A stretch of 64,000 bases of DNA from Edwardsiella tarda ATCC 15947 = NBRC 105688 (GCF_003113495.2 NZ_CP084506.1:3162001-3226000); one strand, 5' to 3'; positions 43,818 to 54,391 are shown, numbered from the stretch's first letter. The notes: a model not told the origin generated them from the sequence alone. Program-made: numbers and translations.

Positions 43818-46800
43818 ATGCGCCTGATCCACCGTCTCCTCCTGACCGGGCTGCTGGCATTCTGCCTGCCGATACTCGCTCAGGCTACGCTCAACGAACG
43901 CCAACTCACCCTCGATCTGAAACAGGCCGAGGCCGCCAAAAACGCTCCCGCCCAAACCGAGACCGTCGAGGCGCTACAGAGTGCGCTGAGTTGGATCGAC
44001 GAGGCGAAGGCCGCCAAACAACGTAGCCAACAGTACCGCAAGACCATCAGCGACTTCCCGCGCCTTACCCGCGAGCTACGCCAACAGTTGAGCGATGAAA
44101 GCAGTCCGCCGCCCACGATCCAGCCCCCTGCCGACGAGGCGGAGCAGCAGATCCTGCAAATCAGCAGTCAACTGCTGGAGGTGGCGCGCCAACTGCAACA
44201 GGAGCAAGATCGCGCACGCGACATCAGCGATTCCCTAGGGCAGGTAGTACAGCGCCAAGCCTCGGCGCGCAAGGCACTCAGCGAGGCCGAGCGCCGCCTA
44301 CAGGAACTTACCGTCACTGAAACGGCCCTCTCTCAGGCGCAATCCGCCCAGCTCCAGGCCGAGGTGGCCGCGCGTAAGGCGCAGGTCGATGAGCTGGAGC
44401 TGGAACAATTGTCGGCCAGCAACCGGCAAGAGTTAGTACGCTTACAGAGTGAGGTGTTGAGCAGACGCCATGAGCGCCTCGACCTGCAGCTACAGGGGCT
44501 ACGCAACAGCCTGAACAGCCAACGCCAACGCGAGGCGGAAGAGGCGTTGGAACGGACACGACGCCTGGTGGAGCAGAGCGATAACCTGCCGCAATCCATC
44601 ATCATGCTGCTGACGCAAAACCAGACCCTGTCGCGCGATCTCAATCAACAGGCACAACATCTGGATGAGATCGCCACCCGCCAACGCGTCATCGCCGGGC
44701 AGACCCAGCAGGTGCGCCAGGCGCTAAACACCCTGCGCGAGCAGGCGCAATGGCTAAGCGTCTCCCCGGCGCTCGGTGAGACGCTACGCGACCGCCTGGC
44801 ACGCCTGCCGGAGATGCCCAAACCGCAGCAACTCGACAGCGATATGGCTCGCCTCCGCGTACAGCGCCTGCACTACGAGAGCCAACTGGCCGACCTGACG
44901 CCGGCCGATCAGTATCGGCAGAACGACGGTGAGCCGCTCAGCACCGCCCAACAACGCCTGCTGACACCGCAGCTCACCATGCAGCGTGAGTTGCTGAATT
45001 CCCTGCTGTCGGGCTGCGATAGTCAGATCCTGGAGCTGACCAAGCTCAAGGTCGCCAATACTCAGTTGATCGATGCCCTGACGGCGGTACGCGAAGCCAC
45101 CCATCGCTACCTCTTCTGGGCGGCGGACATCGATCCGGTTGGCTTCGGCTACCTGCTCACCACCCTACGCGATCTGGATCGTCTGCTATCGCTGGATACC
45201 CTGGCGCAGCTCAGCCAGGCGGCGCTGATGATGGTCAGCGACCGTAGCACGCTACTCCCACTATGCGGCGCCCTACTCCTGGTGGGCTTCAGCATCTACT
45301 CACGCCGTCACTACCGCGCCTTCATGGCCCGCGCCGCCGGGCGCGTCGGCAAGGTCAATCAGGATCATATCTCACTGACCCTACGCACCCTGTTATGGTC
45401 GATCTTGGTGGCGCTGCCACTGCCAGTACTGTGGGCCGCACTCGGCTATGGACTACGTAATGCCTGGCCCTATCCGGTGGCTGTCGCCATCGGCGATGGC
45501 GTCAGCGCCGCGCTACCGGTGTTGTGGGCCTTCATGATTAGCGCCGCCTTCTCCCGCCCCGACGGCCTGTTTATCGTCCATTTCGGCTGGGGAGAGCGCC
45601 AGGTACGGCGGGCGATGCGCTACTATCGCATGTCTATCTGGATCATCGTGCCGCTGCTGATGGCCGTAGTCACCTTTAACAATCTGGCTGACCATAGCTT
45701 CAGCGCCACCCTGGGACGCGCCTGCTTTATCATGCTGTGTATCGCCCTACTGCTGCTGACCTCAAGCCTGTATCGCGCCGGGATCCCGCTCTACCTCAAC
45801 CGCGCCGACTCGGGGGAGAATCTGCTGAACTACCTGCTATGGGGGGGCTTACTCTGCGCGCCGCTGGCGGCGATCTTCGCCGCTCTGCTCGGTTACCTCG
45901 GCACCGCCCAAGTATTGCTGGCACGCCTAGAGACCTCCGTCGCCATCTGGTTCGGTTTATTGATGATCTACTCGGTGATCCGGCGCTGGATGTTAATCCA
46001 ACGCCGGCGCATCGCATTCGATCGCGCCAAGCAGCGGCGCGCCGAACGGCTCGAGAAACGGAGTCGTCACGAGGAGGATGGCCTGCATCCCGCCGCGATT
46101 GAAGGTAGCCAGGAGGCAGAAGAGAGCATGGTGGATCTGGATGCCATCAGCGATCAATCGCTGCGTCTGGTGCGTTCAATCCTGACGCTGGTCGCGCTGA
46201 TCTCGCTGATCTGGCTCTGGTCAGAGTTACACTCTGCCTTCGCCTTCCTGGAGAATATCCGCCTGTGGGATGTGACCGCCAACGGTGTCGGCGGCGAAAC
46301 GCTGCAGCCGATCACCCTGGGGGCCGTATTGATCGCCATCCTGGTGATCCTGGTGACCATCCAACTGGTGAAAAACCTACCCGCGTTGCTGGAGTTGGGA
46401 CTCCTGCAACATCTGGATCTCACCCCGGGTACCGGCTACGCCATCACCACCATTACCAAGTACCTGCTGATGATCGTCGGTGGGCTGATCGGCTTCTCGC
46501 TGCTGGGTATCGAATGGTCGAAGCTACAGTGGCTGGTGGCCGCGCTGACCGTCGGTCTGGGCTTTGGTCTCGGAGAGATCTTCGGCAACTTCATCTCTGG
46601 CCTGATCATCCTGTTCGAAAAGCCGATCCGCATCGGCGATACGGTCACCATCCGCGATCTGACGGGTACCATCACTCGGATCAACACCCGGGCCACCACC
46701 ATCTCCGACTGGGATCGCAAGGAGATCATCGTACCCAATAAGGCCTTCATCATGGAGCAGTTCATCAACTGGTCACTCAGCGATCCCATCACTCGCGTGG

Positions 46801-47135
46801 TGTTGACGGTGCCGGCCGAGGCCAGCGCCAACAGCCAGCAGGTGACAGAGTTACTGCTCCAGGCCGCCGGGCAGTGCTCGTTGGTACTCGATACTCCTCC
46901 GCCGGAGGCCTATCTGGTCGACATTCAGCAAGGGGTACAGATATTCGAGTTGCGCATCTATGCCTCGGAGATGGCGCACCGCATGCCGCTGCGCCATGAG
47001 TTGCATCAGCTGATCCTGGCCGCCTACCGCCAACACCAACTGGTACTGCCCTTCCCACCGATCCAGATCGGACGCGACTCGCTGCGCCCGGCGCGTAGCG
47101 CCTCATCACGCGCCTTCAACAGCGGCGGTTTATAG
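43818..47135 (+). CDS. mscM: Miniconductance mechanosensitive channel MscM
   Basis: A 1105-residue MscS-superfamily channel (YjeP type) that opens under membrane tension during osmotic downshock. Signal peptide (about residues 1-24), a large Gln-rich periplasmic coiled-coil region (about 30-480), several membrane segments (about 480-850) and the C-terminal MscS pore and beta domains (about 860-1085), with GLGFGLGEIFGNFISG in the pore helix and VNTRATTISDWD-like INTRATTISDWDRKE. Length matches E. coli YjeP (1107). The ATG at 43818 has GAGGG upstream; it follows psd. Confidence 0.95.
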   Translation: MRLIHRLLLTGLLAFCLPILAQATLNERQLTLDLKQAEAAKNAPAQTETVEALQSALSWIDEAKAAKQRSQQYRKTISDFPRLTRELRQQLSDESSPPPTIQPPADEAEQQILQISSQLLEVARQLQQEQDRARDISDSLGQVVQRQASARKALSEAERRLQELTVTETALSQAQSAQLQAEVAARKAQVDELELEQLSASNRQELVRLQSEVLSRRHERLDLQLQGLRNSLNSQRQREAEEALERTRRLVEQSDNLPQSIIMLLTQNQTLSRDLNQQAQHLDEIATRQRVIAGQTQQVRQALNTLREQAQWLSVSPALGETLRDRLARLPEMPKPQQLDSDMARLRVQRLHYESQLADLTPADQYRQNDGEPLSTAQQRLLTPQLTMQRELLNSLLSGCDSQILELTKLKVANTQLIDALTAVREATHRYLFWAADIDPVGFGYLLTTLRDLDRLLSLDTLAQLSQAALMMVSDRSTLLPLCGALLLVGFSIYSRRHYRAFMARAAGRVGKVNQDHISLTLRTLLWSILVALPLPVLWAALGYGLRNAWPYPVAVAIGDGVSAALPVLWAFMISAAFSRPDGLFIVHFGWGERQVRRAMRYYRMSIWIIVPLLMAVVTFNNLADHSFSATLGRACFIMLCIALLLLTSSLYRAGIPLYLNRADSGENLLNYLLWGGLLCAPLAAIFAALLGYLGTAQVLLARLETSVAIWFGLLMIYSVIRRWMLIQRRRIAFDRAKQRRAERLEKRSRHEEDGLHPAAIEGSQEAEESMVDLDAISDQSLRLVRSILTLVALISLIWLWSELHSAFAFLENIRLWDVTANGVGGETLQPITLGAVLIAILVILVTIQLVKNLPALLELGLLQHLDLTPGTGYAITTITKYLLMIVGGLIGFSLLGIEWSKLQWLVAALTVGLGFGLGEIFGNFISGLIILFEKPIRIGDTVTIRDLTGTITRINTRATTISDWDRKEIIVPNKAFIMEQFINWSLSDPITRVVLTVPAEASANSQQVTELLLQAAGQCSLVLDTPPPEAYLVDIQQGVQIFELRIYASEMAHRMPLRHELHQLILAAYRQHQLVLPFPPIQIGRDSLRPARSASSRAFNSGGL

Positions 47136-47142
47136 CGGCAAT

Positions 47143-47168
47143 AAAAAACCCGCGCCTCGGCGCGGGTT
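47143..47168. terminator. Bidirectional terminator between mscM and epmA
   Basis: AACCCGCGCC and GGCGCGGGTT pair across a minimal loop. An A run to the left gives a T tract on the minus strand for epmA; the plus-strand side (TTGT) is weaker. Confidence 0.88.
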
Positions 47169-47198
47169 GTGGGAGCTTACGTTAAACGTATCGAGGAT

Positions 47199-48176
47199 TC
47201 AGGCGCGATCGACAGAGAATGCGATCACCTCGCTGAGACGCTCGGCCGATAGTGCCAGCATGATCAGACGATCCACCCCCAACGCCACCCCGGAGCTATC
47301 CGGCATGCCATGGGCCAACGCCGCCAGCAGATGTTCATCGAGCGGCTGTTGCGGTAAGCCCAACGCGGCGCGCTTGCGATTGTCCTGCTCGAAACGCAGA
47401 CGTTGCTCGTCGGCATCGGTCAATTCGTGGAAGCCGTTAGCCAACTCCACACCACGGTAGTAAACCTCGAAACGCTCCGCGACCCGATGATCTTCGGTAC
47501 TGATCTGCGCCAAGGAGGCCTGACTGGCCGGAAAGTGATAAACGAATGCCGGACGCTCTTTACCGATATGCGGCTCGACGCCGAAGGCGAACAGCAGCTG
47601 CAACAGCGTGTCGCGATCCTCTTCTTTATCGGCGACATTGCTTAAATCTAATTTGGCCGCCGCTTCGCGTAACTGCGTTTTATCCGCCGAAAGCGGGTCG
47701 ACATCCAGATGGCGAATAAAGGCCTGTTGATAGGAGAGCGTTTCGGCGCTCTCGCACTCCAGTACCTGTTGCAATAAGTCATCGACCTCATTCATCAGGC
47801 GATACATATCATAGTGCGGGCGATACCACTCTAACATGGTAAATTCCGGGTTATGATAACGACCAGACTCTTCGTTGCGGAAGCTACGGCACAACTGATA
47901 AATCGGCCCACTACCGGCAGCCAGCAGGCGCTTCATATGGTATTCCGGGCTGGTCATCAGATACAGCGTCATTCCCTGCGCCACGCCGGGACCGACAAAG
48001 TGGGTCTGGAAGGGAACCAAGTGAACATCCGTGATCGTGGCCTGACTCATCGACGGGGTGTCGACTTCCAATACGCCGCGATCCGAGAAAAAGCGCCGGA
48101 TGGTAGCCATGATACTGGCGCGTTTCAACAAATTGGCCACAGGTGCACTGGGTTGCCAGCTTGCCGTATCGCTCAT
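47199..48176 (-). CDS. epmA: EF-P lysyltransferase EpmA
   Basis: A 325-residue class II lysyl-tRNA-synthetase paralogue without the anticodon-binding domain; it attaches (R)-beta-lysine to Lys34 of EF-P. Class II motifs include [20 protein letters not shown] and [14 protein letters not shown]. Length matches E. coli PoxA/GenX (325). Its substrate-making partner epmB and its target efp both lie in this window. It is divergent from frdA across a 421-base regulatory gap. Confidence 0.97.
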   Translation of the reverse strand: MSDTASWQPSAPVANLLKRASIMATIRRFFSDRGVLEVDTPSMSQATITDVHLVPFQTHFVGPGVAQGMTLYLMTSPEYHMKRLLAAGSGPIYQLCRSFRNEESGRYHNPEFTMLEWYRPHYDMYRLMNEVDDLLQQVLECESAETLSYQQAFIRHLDVDPLSADKTQLREAAAKLDLSNVADKEEDRDTLLQLLFAFGVEPHIGKERPAFVYHFPASQASLAQISTEDHRVAERFEVYYRGVELANGFHELTDADEQRLRFEQDNRKRAALGLPQQPLDEHLLAALAHGMPDSSGVALGVDRLIMLALSAERLSEVIAFSVDRA

Positions 48177-48597
48177 GATGATAACTCCGAAATAAAACAG
48201 GATGGGCAGTCTACTCGCTTCTCGTCATAGATGACAGCGCTCGTGGCGGGAGAGCGCCGCCGATGCCTAGGTGACTAATAGATTATTGAGCGAACTATAT
48301 ACATTGGCTTAAAAAGCAAATAAAACATATTAAAAATAGAATATAACGACAGAAACATTATTAAGATCACGTTTTGCTATTTTTTCCCGCCTTAAAAAGG
48401 ATAAAACACCCAACCACATCAATTTTCCACTACTTCAATATGGGTATAATTTTCGAATTCGAACTTAAAAAACACAACCATTCCCATGCTTCATTAAAGA
48501 CGGCGACCACCCATGTGCTACCTTTCTTTAATATGCAGTCTGGAATGGTTCTTTGTTTTTAAATGTTACTTTACCATTGAACACCCGGAGGAATGCA
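48177..48597. other. frd promoter region
   Basis: The 421-base gap between epmA and frdA is AT-rich (notably 48270-48480) and has no supported gene. A TATAAT at 48445-48450 lies about 150 bases before frdA, with a degenerate FNR-like site 5' of it. Sequence from 48480 to 48590 would be the frd leader. Confidence 0.5.
48409..48450 (+). promoter_or_regulatory. Candidate FNR-type promoter of frdABCD
   Basis: TATAAT (48445-48450) predicts a start near 48457. An FNR half-site, ATCAA (48418-48422), then lies in the right half of a site centred near -41.5, the class II FNR position. The left half (CCCAA) does not match TTGAT, so FNR binding is a moderate inference, supported by known FNR control of frd in E. 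coli. Confidence 0.4.
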
Positions 48598-50397
48598 GTG
48601 CAAACCTTTAACGCAGACCTTGCCATCGTCGGGGCTGGGGGTGCTGGCTTACGAGCAGCGATTGCCGCCGCCGAGGCCAACCCTCAACTGAAGATTGCCT
48701 TAATCTCAAAAGTCTACCCGATGCGCAGCCATACTGTGGCGGCGGAAGGCGGTTCCGCGGCCGTCACTCAGGCTCATGACTCTTTCGATTTCCACTTCCA
48801 TGACACCGTTGCCGGTGGTGACTGGTTGTGTGAGCAGGATGTCGTCGACCACTTCGTGCATAACTGCCCGCGTGAAATGACCCAGTTGGAACTGTGGGGC
48901 TGCCCGTGGAGCCGTAAGCCTGACGGTTCGGTCAACGTCCGTCGTTTCGGCGGGATGAAGATCGAGCGCACCTGGTTTGCCGCGGATAAGACCGGCTTCC
49001 ACATGCTGCACACGCTGTTCCAAACCTCACTGAAATACCCGCAGATCCAGCGTTTCGACGAGCACTTCGTGCTGGATATCCTGGTAGATGAAGGGCAAGC
49101 TCGCGGCCTCGTCGCCATCAACATGATGGAAGGCACCATGGTGCAGATCCGCGCCAATGCGGTCGTTCTCGCCACCGGCGGTGCTGGACGCGTCTACCGT
49201 TACAACACCAACGGCGGTATCGTGACCGGCGACGGGATGGGGATGGCATTTAAGCACGGTGTTCCGTTGCGTGATATGGAATTCGTGCAGTATCACCCGA
49301 CCGGCCTACCGGGCTCAGGTATCCTGATGACTGAAGGCTGCCGCGGTGAAGGCGGTATCTTGGTGAACAAAGACGGCTACCGTTACCTGCAAGACTACGG
49401 TCTCGGGCCGGAAACACCGCTGGGCGAGCCGAAGAACAAATACATGGAACTGGGTCCGCGCGACAAAGTTTCTCAAGCTTTCTGGCACGAATGGCGTGCA
49501 GGCCGCACCATCTCTACCCCGCGTGGCGATGTGGTGTACCTCGACCTGCGTCACCTCGGCGCCAAAAAGCTGCGCGAGCGTCTGCCGTTCATCTGTGAAC
49601 TGGCCAAGGCCTACGTCGGCGTCGATCCGGTCAACGAACCGATCCCGGTACGCCCGACCGCACACTACACCATGGGTGGTATCGAAACCGATCAGCACTG
49701 TGAGACCCGCATCAAGGGCCTGTTCGCCGTCGGCGAATGCTCCTCTGTCGGTCTGCATGGGGCTAACCGTCTCGGCTCTAACTCCCTGGCTGAACTGGTC
49801 GTCTTCGGCCGTGTCGCCGGTGAAAGCGCCATGCAGCACGCACTCCAGGCCACTCCGGCCAACGGCGCTGCACTGGATGCACAGGTGAAAGACATCGAGG
49901 GCAACCTCAAGGCACTGGTTAACCAGGAAGGCAACGAAAACTGGGCGACCCTGCGTGATGAGATGGGTGTCTCAATGGAAGAGGGTTGCGGTATCTACCG
50001 TACCACCGACCTGATGCAGAAGACGGTCGATAAGCTGGCCGAGCTGAAAGAACGCTTCAAACGCGTCAAGATCACCGATACCTCCAGCGTATTCAACACC
50101 GAACTGCTGTATGCCATTGAGCTGGAGCATGGTTTGAACGTCGCCGAGTGTATGGCTCACTCCGCCATCAACCGTCGCGAATCCCGTGGCGCCCATCAGC
50201 GTCTGGATGAAGGCTGTACCGCACGTGATGATGTGAACTTCCTGAAACACACGCTGACCTACTTCAACGAAAGTGGCGCACCGCGCATTGAATACAGCGA
50301 TGTGAAGATCACCAAACTGCCGCCGGCCCAACGTGTATACGGTGCCGCCGCAGAAGCTCAGGAAGCGCAGAAGAAAGAGGAAAAAGCGAATGGCTGA
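48598..50397 (+). CDS. frdA: Fumarate reductase flavoprotein subunit
   Basis: A 599-residue subunit that reduces fumarate to succinate in anaerobic respiration at the cytoplasmic face. The FAD-binding [13 protein letters not shown], the covalent-FAD His in [10 protein letters not shown], and catalytic-site segments [21 protein letters not shown] and [10 protein letters not shown] are intact. The start is GTG at 48598 with GGAGG upstream, giving [12 protein letters not shown] as in E. coli MQTFQADLAIVG. It overlaps frdB by eight bases. Confidence 0.98.
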   Translation: MQTFNADLAIVGAGGAGLRAAIAAAEANPQLKIALISKVYPMRSHTVAAEGGSAAVTQAHDSFDFHFHDTVAGGDWLCEQDVVDHFVHNCPREMTQLELWGCPWSRKPDGSVNVRRFGGMKIERTWFAADKTGFHMLHTLFQTSLKYPQIQRFDEHFVLDILVDEGQARGLVAINMMEGTMVQIRANAVVLATGGAGRVYRYNTNGGIVTGDGMGMAFKHGVPLRDMEFVQYHPTGLPGSGILMTEGCRGEGGILVNKDGYRYLQDYGLGPETPLGEPKNKYMELGPRDKVSQAFWHEWRAGRTISTPRGDVVYLDLRHLGAKKLRERLPFICELAKAYVGVDPVNEPIPVRPTAHYTMGGIETDQHCETRIKGLFAVGECSSVGLHGANRLGSNSLAELVVFGRVAGESAMQHALQATPANGAALDAQVKDIEGNLKALVNQEGNENWATLRDEMGVSMEEGCGIYRTTDLMQKTVDKLAELKERFKRVKITDTSSVFNTELLYAIELEHGLNVAECMAHSAINRRESRGAHQRLDEGCTARDDVNFLKHTLTYFNESGAPRIEYSDVKITKLPPAQRVYGAAAEAQEAQKKEEKANG

Positions 50398-51124
50398 GAT
50401 GAAAAACCTGAAAATGGAAGTCATGCGCTACAATCCGGAACAGGATGCTGAGCCGCATTTCGCGACCTATGACGTACCGTATGACGAAACCACTTCCCTG
50501 CTGGATGCCCTGCTGTATGTGAAGGACAATCTGGCGCCGGACCTCTCCTTCCGTTGGTCCTGCCGTATGGCTATCTGCGGCTCCTGCGGGATGATGGTCG
50601 ATAACGTGCCGAAGTTGGCCTGTAAGACCTTCCTGCGCGACTACCCGAACGGGATGCGCATTGAAGCGTTGGCCAACTTCCCGGTCGAGCGCGATCTGGT
50701 GGTCGATATGACCCACTTTATCGAGAGCCTGGAAGCGATCAAGCCGTATGTCATCGGTAACGATCGTAAACCGGAAGAAGGGACTAACAAGCAGACACCG
50801 GCAGAGATGGAGAAATACCATCAGTTCTCCGGCTGCATCAACTGTGGTCTGTGCTATGCCGCCTGCCCGCAGTTCGGCCTGAACCCGGAGTTCATCGGTC
50901 CGGCCGCGATCACCCTGGCTCACCGCTACAACCTGGACAACCGTGACCACGGTAAGAAAGAGCGTATGCCGGTGCTGAACACCCAAAACGGTGTTTGGAG
51001 CTGTACCTTCGTCGGTTATTGCTCAGAAGTTTGCCCGAAACACGTGGATCCGGCTGCGGCTATCCAGCAGGGCAAGGTAGAAAGTGCCAAAGACTTCATG
51101 ATCGCAATGCTGAAACCGCAATAA
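50390..51124 (+). CDS. frdB: Fumarate reductase iron-sulfur subunit
   Basis: A 244-residue subunit that carries electrons from menaquinol to FrdA through three clusters: the 2Fe-2S motif [12 protein letters not shown] (about residues 57-70), the 4Fe-4S motif [12 protein letters not shown] (about 148-160) and the 3Fe-4S region [14 protein letters not shown]. Length equals E. coli FrdB. The start at 50390 overlaps the frdA end by eight bases; the extra residues of the longer frame are out of family. Confidence 0.98.
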   Translation: MAEMKNLKMEVMRYNPEQDAEPHFATYDVPYDETTSLLDALLYVKDNLAPDLSFRWSCRMAICGSCGMMVDNVPKLACKTFLRDYPNGMRIEALANFPVERDLVVDMTHFIESLEAIKPYVIGNDRKPEEGTNKQTPAEMEKYHQFSGCINCGLCYAACPQFGLNPEFIGPAAITLAHRYNLDNRDHGKKERMPVLNTQNGVWSCTFVGYCSEVCPKHVDPAAAIQQGKVESAKDFMIAMLKPQ

Positions 51125-51140
51125 GGGAGACTCGATTGCA

Positions 51141-51539
51141 ATGACGACTTCAACCAAACGCAAACCCTATGTGCGGGGTATGTCATCTAACTGGTGGCAA
51201 AAGCTAGGTTTCTATAAGTTCTACATGCTGCGCGAGAGTTCAGCGTTGGAGAACGTCTGGTTCAGCATCGTGCTGATCTATGGCGTCTTCTCGCTGAAAG
51301 ACGGGGCCGCTGGCTGGGAAAGCTTTGTCGCTTTCCTGCAAAACCCGCTGGTACTGGTCCTGAATATCATCTCCCTGCTGCTGGCCGTGCTGCATACCAA
51401 GACCTGGTTTGAGCTGGCGCCGAAAGCGGCCAACATCGTGGTCAACGATGAGAAGATGGGTCCGGCACCGATCATTAAGGCGCTGTGGGCTGTCACCATC
51501 GTCGCAACCGTGGTGGTTCTGGGCCTGGCCCTGCTGTAA
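51141..51539 (+). CDS. frdC: Fumarate reductase membrane anchor FrdC
   Basis: A 132-residue integral membrane protein with three helices that, with FrdD, anchors the complex and forms the menaquinol site. The N-terminus [21 protein letters not shown] and the later [12 protein letters not shown] match E. coli FrdC. GGGAG lies before the ATG. It is 16 bases after frdB. Confidence 0.97.
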   Translation: MTTSTKRKPYVRGMSSNWWQKLGFYKFYMLRESSALENVWFSIVLIYGVFSLKDGAAGWESFVAFLQNPLVLVLNIISLLLAVLHTKTWFELAPKAANIVVNDEKMGPAPIIKALWAVTIVATVVVLGLALL

Positions 51540-51554
51540 CCGAGGAGAAAGCAG

Positions 51555-51911
51555 ATGAACAATAAAGTGTACAAACGTTCTGACGAGCCGGTTTTCTGGG
51601 GCCTGTTTGGCGCTGGCGGCATGTGGGGTGCCATCTTTGCCCCGGCCGTGATCCTGATCGTCGGTATCCTGTTGCCGCTGGGCATGTTCCCGGATGCGCT
51701 GACCTTCGAACGCGCACTGAGCTTCAGCCAGAGCATCATCGGCCGTATCTTCTGGCTGCTGATGATCATCCTGCCGCTGTGGTGTGGTCTGCACCGTCTG
51801 CATCATATGATGCATGACCTGAAGATCCACGTCCCGGCCGGTAGCTGGGTATTCTATGGCTTGGCCGCTATTCTGAGCGTTGTGGCGCTGATCGGGATCT
51901 TTACCCTGTAA
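51555..51911 (+). CDS. frdD: Fumarate reductase membrane anchor FrdD
   Basis: A 118-residue three-helix membrane protein that completes the FrdABCD complex. [18 protein letters not shown] at the start and [14 protein letters not shown] near residue 80, with the conserved His residues, match E. coli FrdD. GAGGAG precedes the ATG; frdC lies 15 bases upstream. A terminator follows within 20 bases. Confidence 0.97.
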   Translation: MNNKVYKRSDEPVFWGLFGAGGMWGAIFAPAVILIVGILLPLGMFPDALTFERALSFSQSIIGRIFWLLMIILPLWCGLHRLHHMMHDLKIHVPAGSWVFYGLAAILSVVALIGIFTL

Positions 51912-51927
51912 TCCGCCCTCGCACAGT

Positions 51928-51955
51928 AAAAGCCTCCTACGGGAGGCTTTTTTTA
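51928..51955. terminator. Terminator after frdD, shared with sugE
   Basis: AAAAGCCTCC and GGAGGCTTTT pair around TACG with a T7 run on the plus strand; the A run on the other side permits use by sugE on the minus strand. Confidence 0.92.
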
Positions 51956-51965
51956 TGGCTTGCGA

Positions 51966-52283
51966 TCAGAGGCTACTCAGCTTCAGGCCCACGATACCCG
52001 CGACGATCAGGGCCAAGCTCAACAGACGCAACAGGCTAGCCGGCTCACCCAGTAGGATGATGCCCATTATCGCCGCGCCAACGGCGCCGATGCCGGTCCA
52101 GACTGCATAGGCGGTACCGGCGGGTAAGGTTTTCATCGCATGTGCCAATAGCAGTACGCTGGCTACCATCGCCACCAAAGTAATGAGGCTGGGCCACAGA
52201 CGGGTAAATCCATGGGAAGACTTCAGACTGATAGCCCAGACGACCTCTAAGAGGCCTGCGATCAACAACACAATCCACGACAT
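51966..52283 (-). CDS. sugE: Guanidinium exporter SugE (Gdx)
   Basis: A 105-residue small multidrug resistance protein with four membrane helices and the essential Glu13 (GLLEVVW). [19 protein letters not shown] matches E. coli SugE/Gdx, which exchanges guanidinium for protons. The ATG at 52283 is chosen for family match; a TTG four codons earlier lacks a ribosome-binding site. The upstream paired hairpins look like a guanidine-II riboswitch. E. coli has ampC and blc between frdD and sugE, and ecnAB between sugE and efp; all are absent here. Confidence 0.94.
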   Translation of the reverse strand: MSWIVLLIAGLLEVVWAISLKSSHGFTRLWPSLITLVAMVASVLLLAHAMKTLPAGTAYAVWTGIGAVGAAIMGIILLGEPASLLRLLSLALIVAGIVGLKLSSL

Positions 52284-52302
52284 GATAGGGTCCAACGCGT
52301 GA

Positions 52303-52346
52303 CAGGGGCGTCCCTGAGAGGAATGGCCTGCACGGGACGTCCCGTG
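52303..52346 (-). promoter_or_regulatory. Candidate guanidine-II (mini-ykkC) riboswitch
   Basis: On the minus strand two hairpins, CACGGG-ACGT-CCCGTG (52331-52346) and CAGGG-ACGC-CCCTG (52303-52316), are joined by 14 bases. The second ends 20 bases before the sugE ATG. Paired short stems with ACG-containing tetraloops are the hallmark of guanidine-II riboswitches, which control such exporters. The consensus loop is ACGR; here the fourth base is T or C, so it is an atypical member or a look-alike. Confidence 0.6.
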
Positions 52347-52431
52347 ACAGGAGGAGCCGTAGCGGCCCCGTGAGCCTTGTCACCCTACCTCGCGCACAAG
52401 ATAAAACCAAGCACCAGCAGGTGACCGGCGA

Positions 52432-52458
52432 AAAAAAACCGCGCTTAGCGCGGTTTTT
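52432..52458. terminator. efp terminator
   Basis: CCGCGC-TTA-GCGCGG flanked by A8 on the left and T5 on the right; it follows the efp stop on the minus strand by 14 bases and may also work on the plus strand. Confidence 0.9.
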
Positions 52459-52472
52459 ATCGTGACGATGAC

Positions 52473-53039
52473 TTACTTCACGCGGGAGACGTATTCGCCG
52501 GAGCGGGTGTCAACCTTGATCACTTCACCGATCTGAACGAACAACGGCACCTTCACTACTGCGCCAGTGGTCAGGGTGGCCGGCTTACCGCCAGTACCGG
52601 CGGTATCACCCTTCAGGCCCGGATCGGTATCCACGATCTCCAGTTCAACGAAGTTCGGCGGAGTAACGGCGATCGGCTGGCCGTTCCACAGGGTCACTAC
52701 GCACTCAGCCTGATCCAGCAACCACTTGGCATTGTCGCCAACGGCTTTGGCGTCAGCAGCCAGCTGTTCGAAGGTATCGTTGTTCATGAAGTGCCAGAAC
52801 TCACCGTCGTTGTACAGGTAAGTCAGGTTCACATCCATCACGTCGGCGCCTTCGGCGCTATCGGTGGACTTGAAGGTCTTCTCAATCAGCTTGCCAGTCA
52901 GCAGACGGCGCAGCTTAACGCGTGCAAAGGCCTGGCCCTTACCCGGTTTGACGAACTCACTGGATTCGACGGCGTAAGGTTCGCCATCCATCATGATTTT
53001 AAGACCGGAGCGGAAATCGTTGCTAGAATACGTTGCCAT
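52473..53039 (-). CDS. efp: Translation elongation factor P
   Basis: A 188-residue factor that relieves ribosome stalling at polyproline stretches. The KOW-like domain I carries the modified Lys34 in VKPGKGQAF, where EpmA adds beta-lysine; two OB domains follow. Length and sequence match E. coli EF-P, including the C-terminal [11 protein letters not shown]. It is divergent from epmB with only 42 bases between the two starts. Confidence 0.98.
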   Translation of the reverse strand: MATYSSNDFRSGLKIMMDGEPYAVESSEFVKPGKGQAFARVKLRRLLTGKLIEKTFKSTDSAEGADVMDVNLTYLYNDGEFWHFMNNDTFEQLAADAKAVGDNAKWLLDQAECVVTLWNGQPIAVTPPNFVELEIVDTDPGLKGDTAGTGGKPATLTTGAVVKVPLFVQIGEVIKVDTRSGEYVSRVK

Positions 53040-53081
53040 AAAGGCCCTCTGAATAATTTACTTGGTAGCTTAGCCAAAAAA

Positions 53082-54110
53082 ATGGCACATATTGTAACCC
53101 AAAAAGGGCAGCCGAGAGAAGATTGGCTGCAACAACTTGCCGACGTTGTCACCGACCCCGCCGACTTACTGGCTCAACTGAGCCTCGCCGACCATCCCGA
53201 ATGGCGTGCGGGCTGTGAGGCACGCCGCCTGTTTCCTTTGCGGGTACCACGTGCCTTCATTCGTCGGATGCGCCCCGGCGATCCCCAGGCCCCCCTATTG
53301 CGCCAGGTGATGAGTGATGCCGCCGAGTTTATCGAAACGCCCGGCTTCTCCACCGATCCCCTAGAAGAGCAGCATAGCGTAGTACCCGGCCTGCTGCATA
53401 AATACCAGAACCGCGCGCTGTTGCTGGTCAAAGGGGGCTGCGCCGTCAACTGTCGCTACTGCTTCCGCCGCCACTTCCCCTACCAAGAGAATCAGGGGAC
53501 CCGCGCCAACTGGCAGCGTGCGCTCGAGTACCTCCGCGAACACCCAGAGTTAGATGAGATCATCTTTTCCGGCGGTGACCCACTGATGGCGAAAGATCAC
53601 GAGCTCGACTGGCTATTCAGCCAACTGGAGTCGTTGCCACACCTTAAGCGCCTACGCATCCATAGTCGCCTACCGGTGGTGATCCCGGCGCGTGTCACCG
53701 AGACACTATGCCAACGTATGGCCGAGTCCCGTCTGCAGATGCTACTGGTCACCCACATCAATCACGCTAATGAGATCGATGAGGCGCTCAGCGCCGCCAT
53801 GCAACGGCTAAAACAGGCCGGGGTGACCTTGTTGAATCAGAGCGTGCTGTTGCGTGGTGTCAATGATAATGCCGATACCCTGGCCGCGCTGAGCAATGCG
53901 CTGTTCGACGCCGGTATTCTCCCCTACTACCTGCACGTACTGGATAGAGTTCAGGGCGGAGCCCACTTTATGGTGCCGGACGACGAAGCACGTGTTCTGA
54001 TGCATGGACTCTTGGCCCGGGTATCTGGCTATCTAGTTCCACGCCTGACGCGCGAGATCGGCGGTGAACCGAGTAAAACCCAACTTGATCTGCACCTGCG
54101 TCAACGCTAA
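53082..54110 (+). CDS. epmB: EF-P lysine 2,3-aminomutase EpmB
   Basis: A 342-residue radical-SAM, PLP-dependent enzyme that converts L-lysine to (R)-beta-lysine for EpmA. The cluster motif is CxxxCxxC in CAVNCRYCF (about residues 120-128), and the PLP lysine lies in the C-terminal GGEPSKTQLDLHLR region. Length equals E. coli EpmB. MAHIVTQ at 53082 has no good ribosome-binding site (a run of A precedes it), so translation may be weak. The long frame further upstream runs antisense through efp and is discounted. Confidence 0.95.
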   Translation: MAHIVTQKGQPREDWLQQLADVVTDPADLLAQLSLADHPEWRAGCEARRLFPLRVPRAFIRRMRPGDPQAPLLRQVMSDAAEFIETPGFSTDPLEEQHSVVPGLLHKYQNRALLLVKGGCAVNCRYCFRRHFPYQENQGTRANWQRALEYLREHPELDEIIFSGGDPLMAKDHELDWLFSQLESLPHLKRLRIHSRLPVVIPARVTETLCQRMAESRLQMLLVTHINHANEIDEALSAAMQRLKQAGVTLLNQSVLLRGVNDNADTLAALSNALFDAGILPYYLHVLDRVQGGAHFMVPDDEARVLMHGLLARVSGYLVPRLTREIGGEPSKTQLDLHLRQR

Positions 54111-54159
54111 CGCTTCGTTATCGCCTCCAGCATAACGCACCGACGCGTTACTCTATGAT

Positions 54160-54187
54160 GTAGCCCGCCCCACCCTGTGCGGGCTAC
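54160..54187 (+). terminator. Hairpin after epmB
   Basis: Nine-base arms GTAGCCCGC and GCGGGCTAC with a ten-base loop, 50 bases after the epmB stop. The following T run is weak (TTGTCC), so termination is likely but not certain. Confidence 0.6.
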
Positions 54188-54391
54188 TTGTCCGCCTCTT
54201 CTCGCCTTGATCCGCCAAACCTCAACAAACACTAAACTCAATCCATTAAGTTGCCAATCTCACTATAAATTTTAACTTCTATTTAAATTGAAGCGATCCA
54301 GCTACGTGCATTAACCAGTCATTTACGTTATAACCACATTGCAGTAAATCATCATACCAATAATAGTAACTTGAGTTAGATAGGGAAATTT

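Noticed and set aside
52791..53081. A long N-terminal extension of epmB
   Set aside because: It runs antisense through efp; epmB homologues begin at the MAHIVT start.
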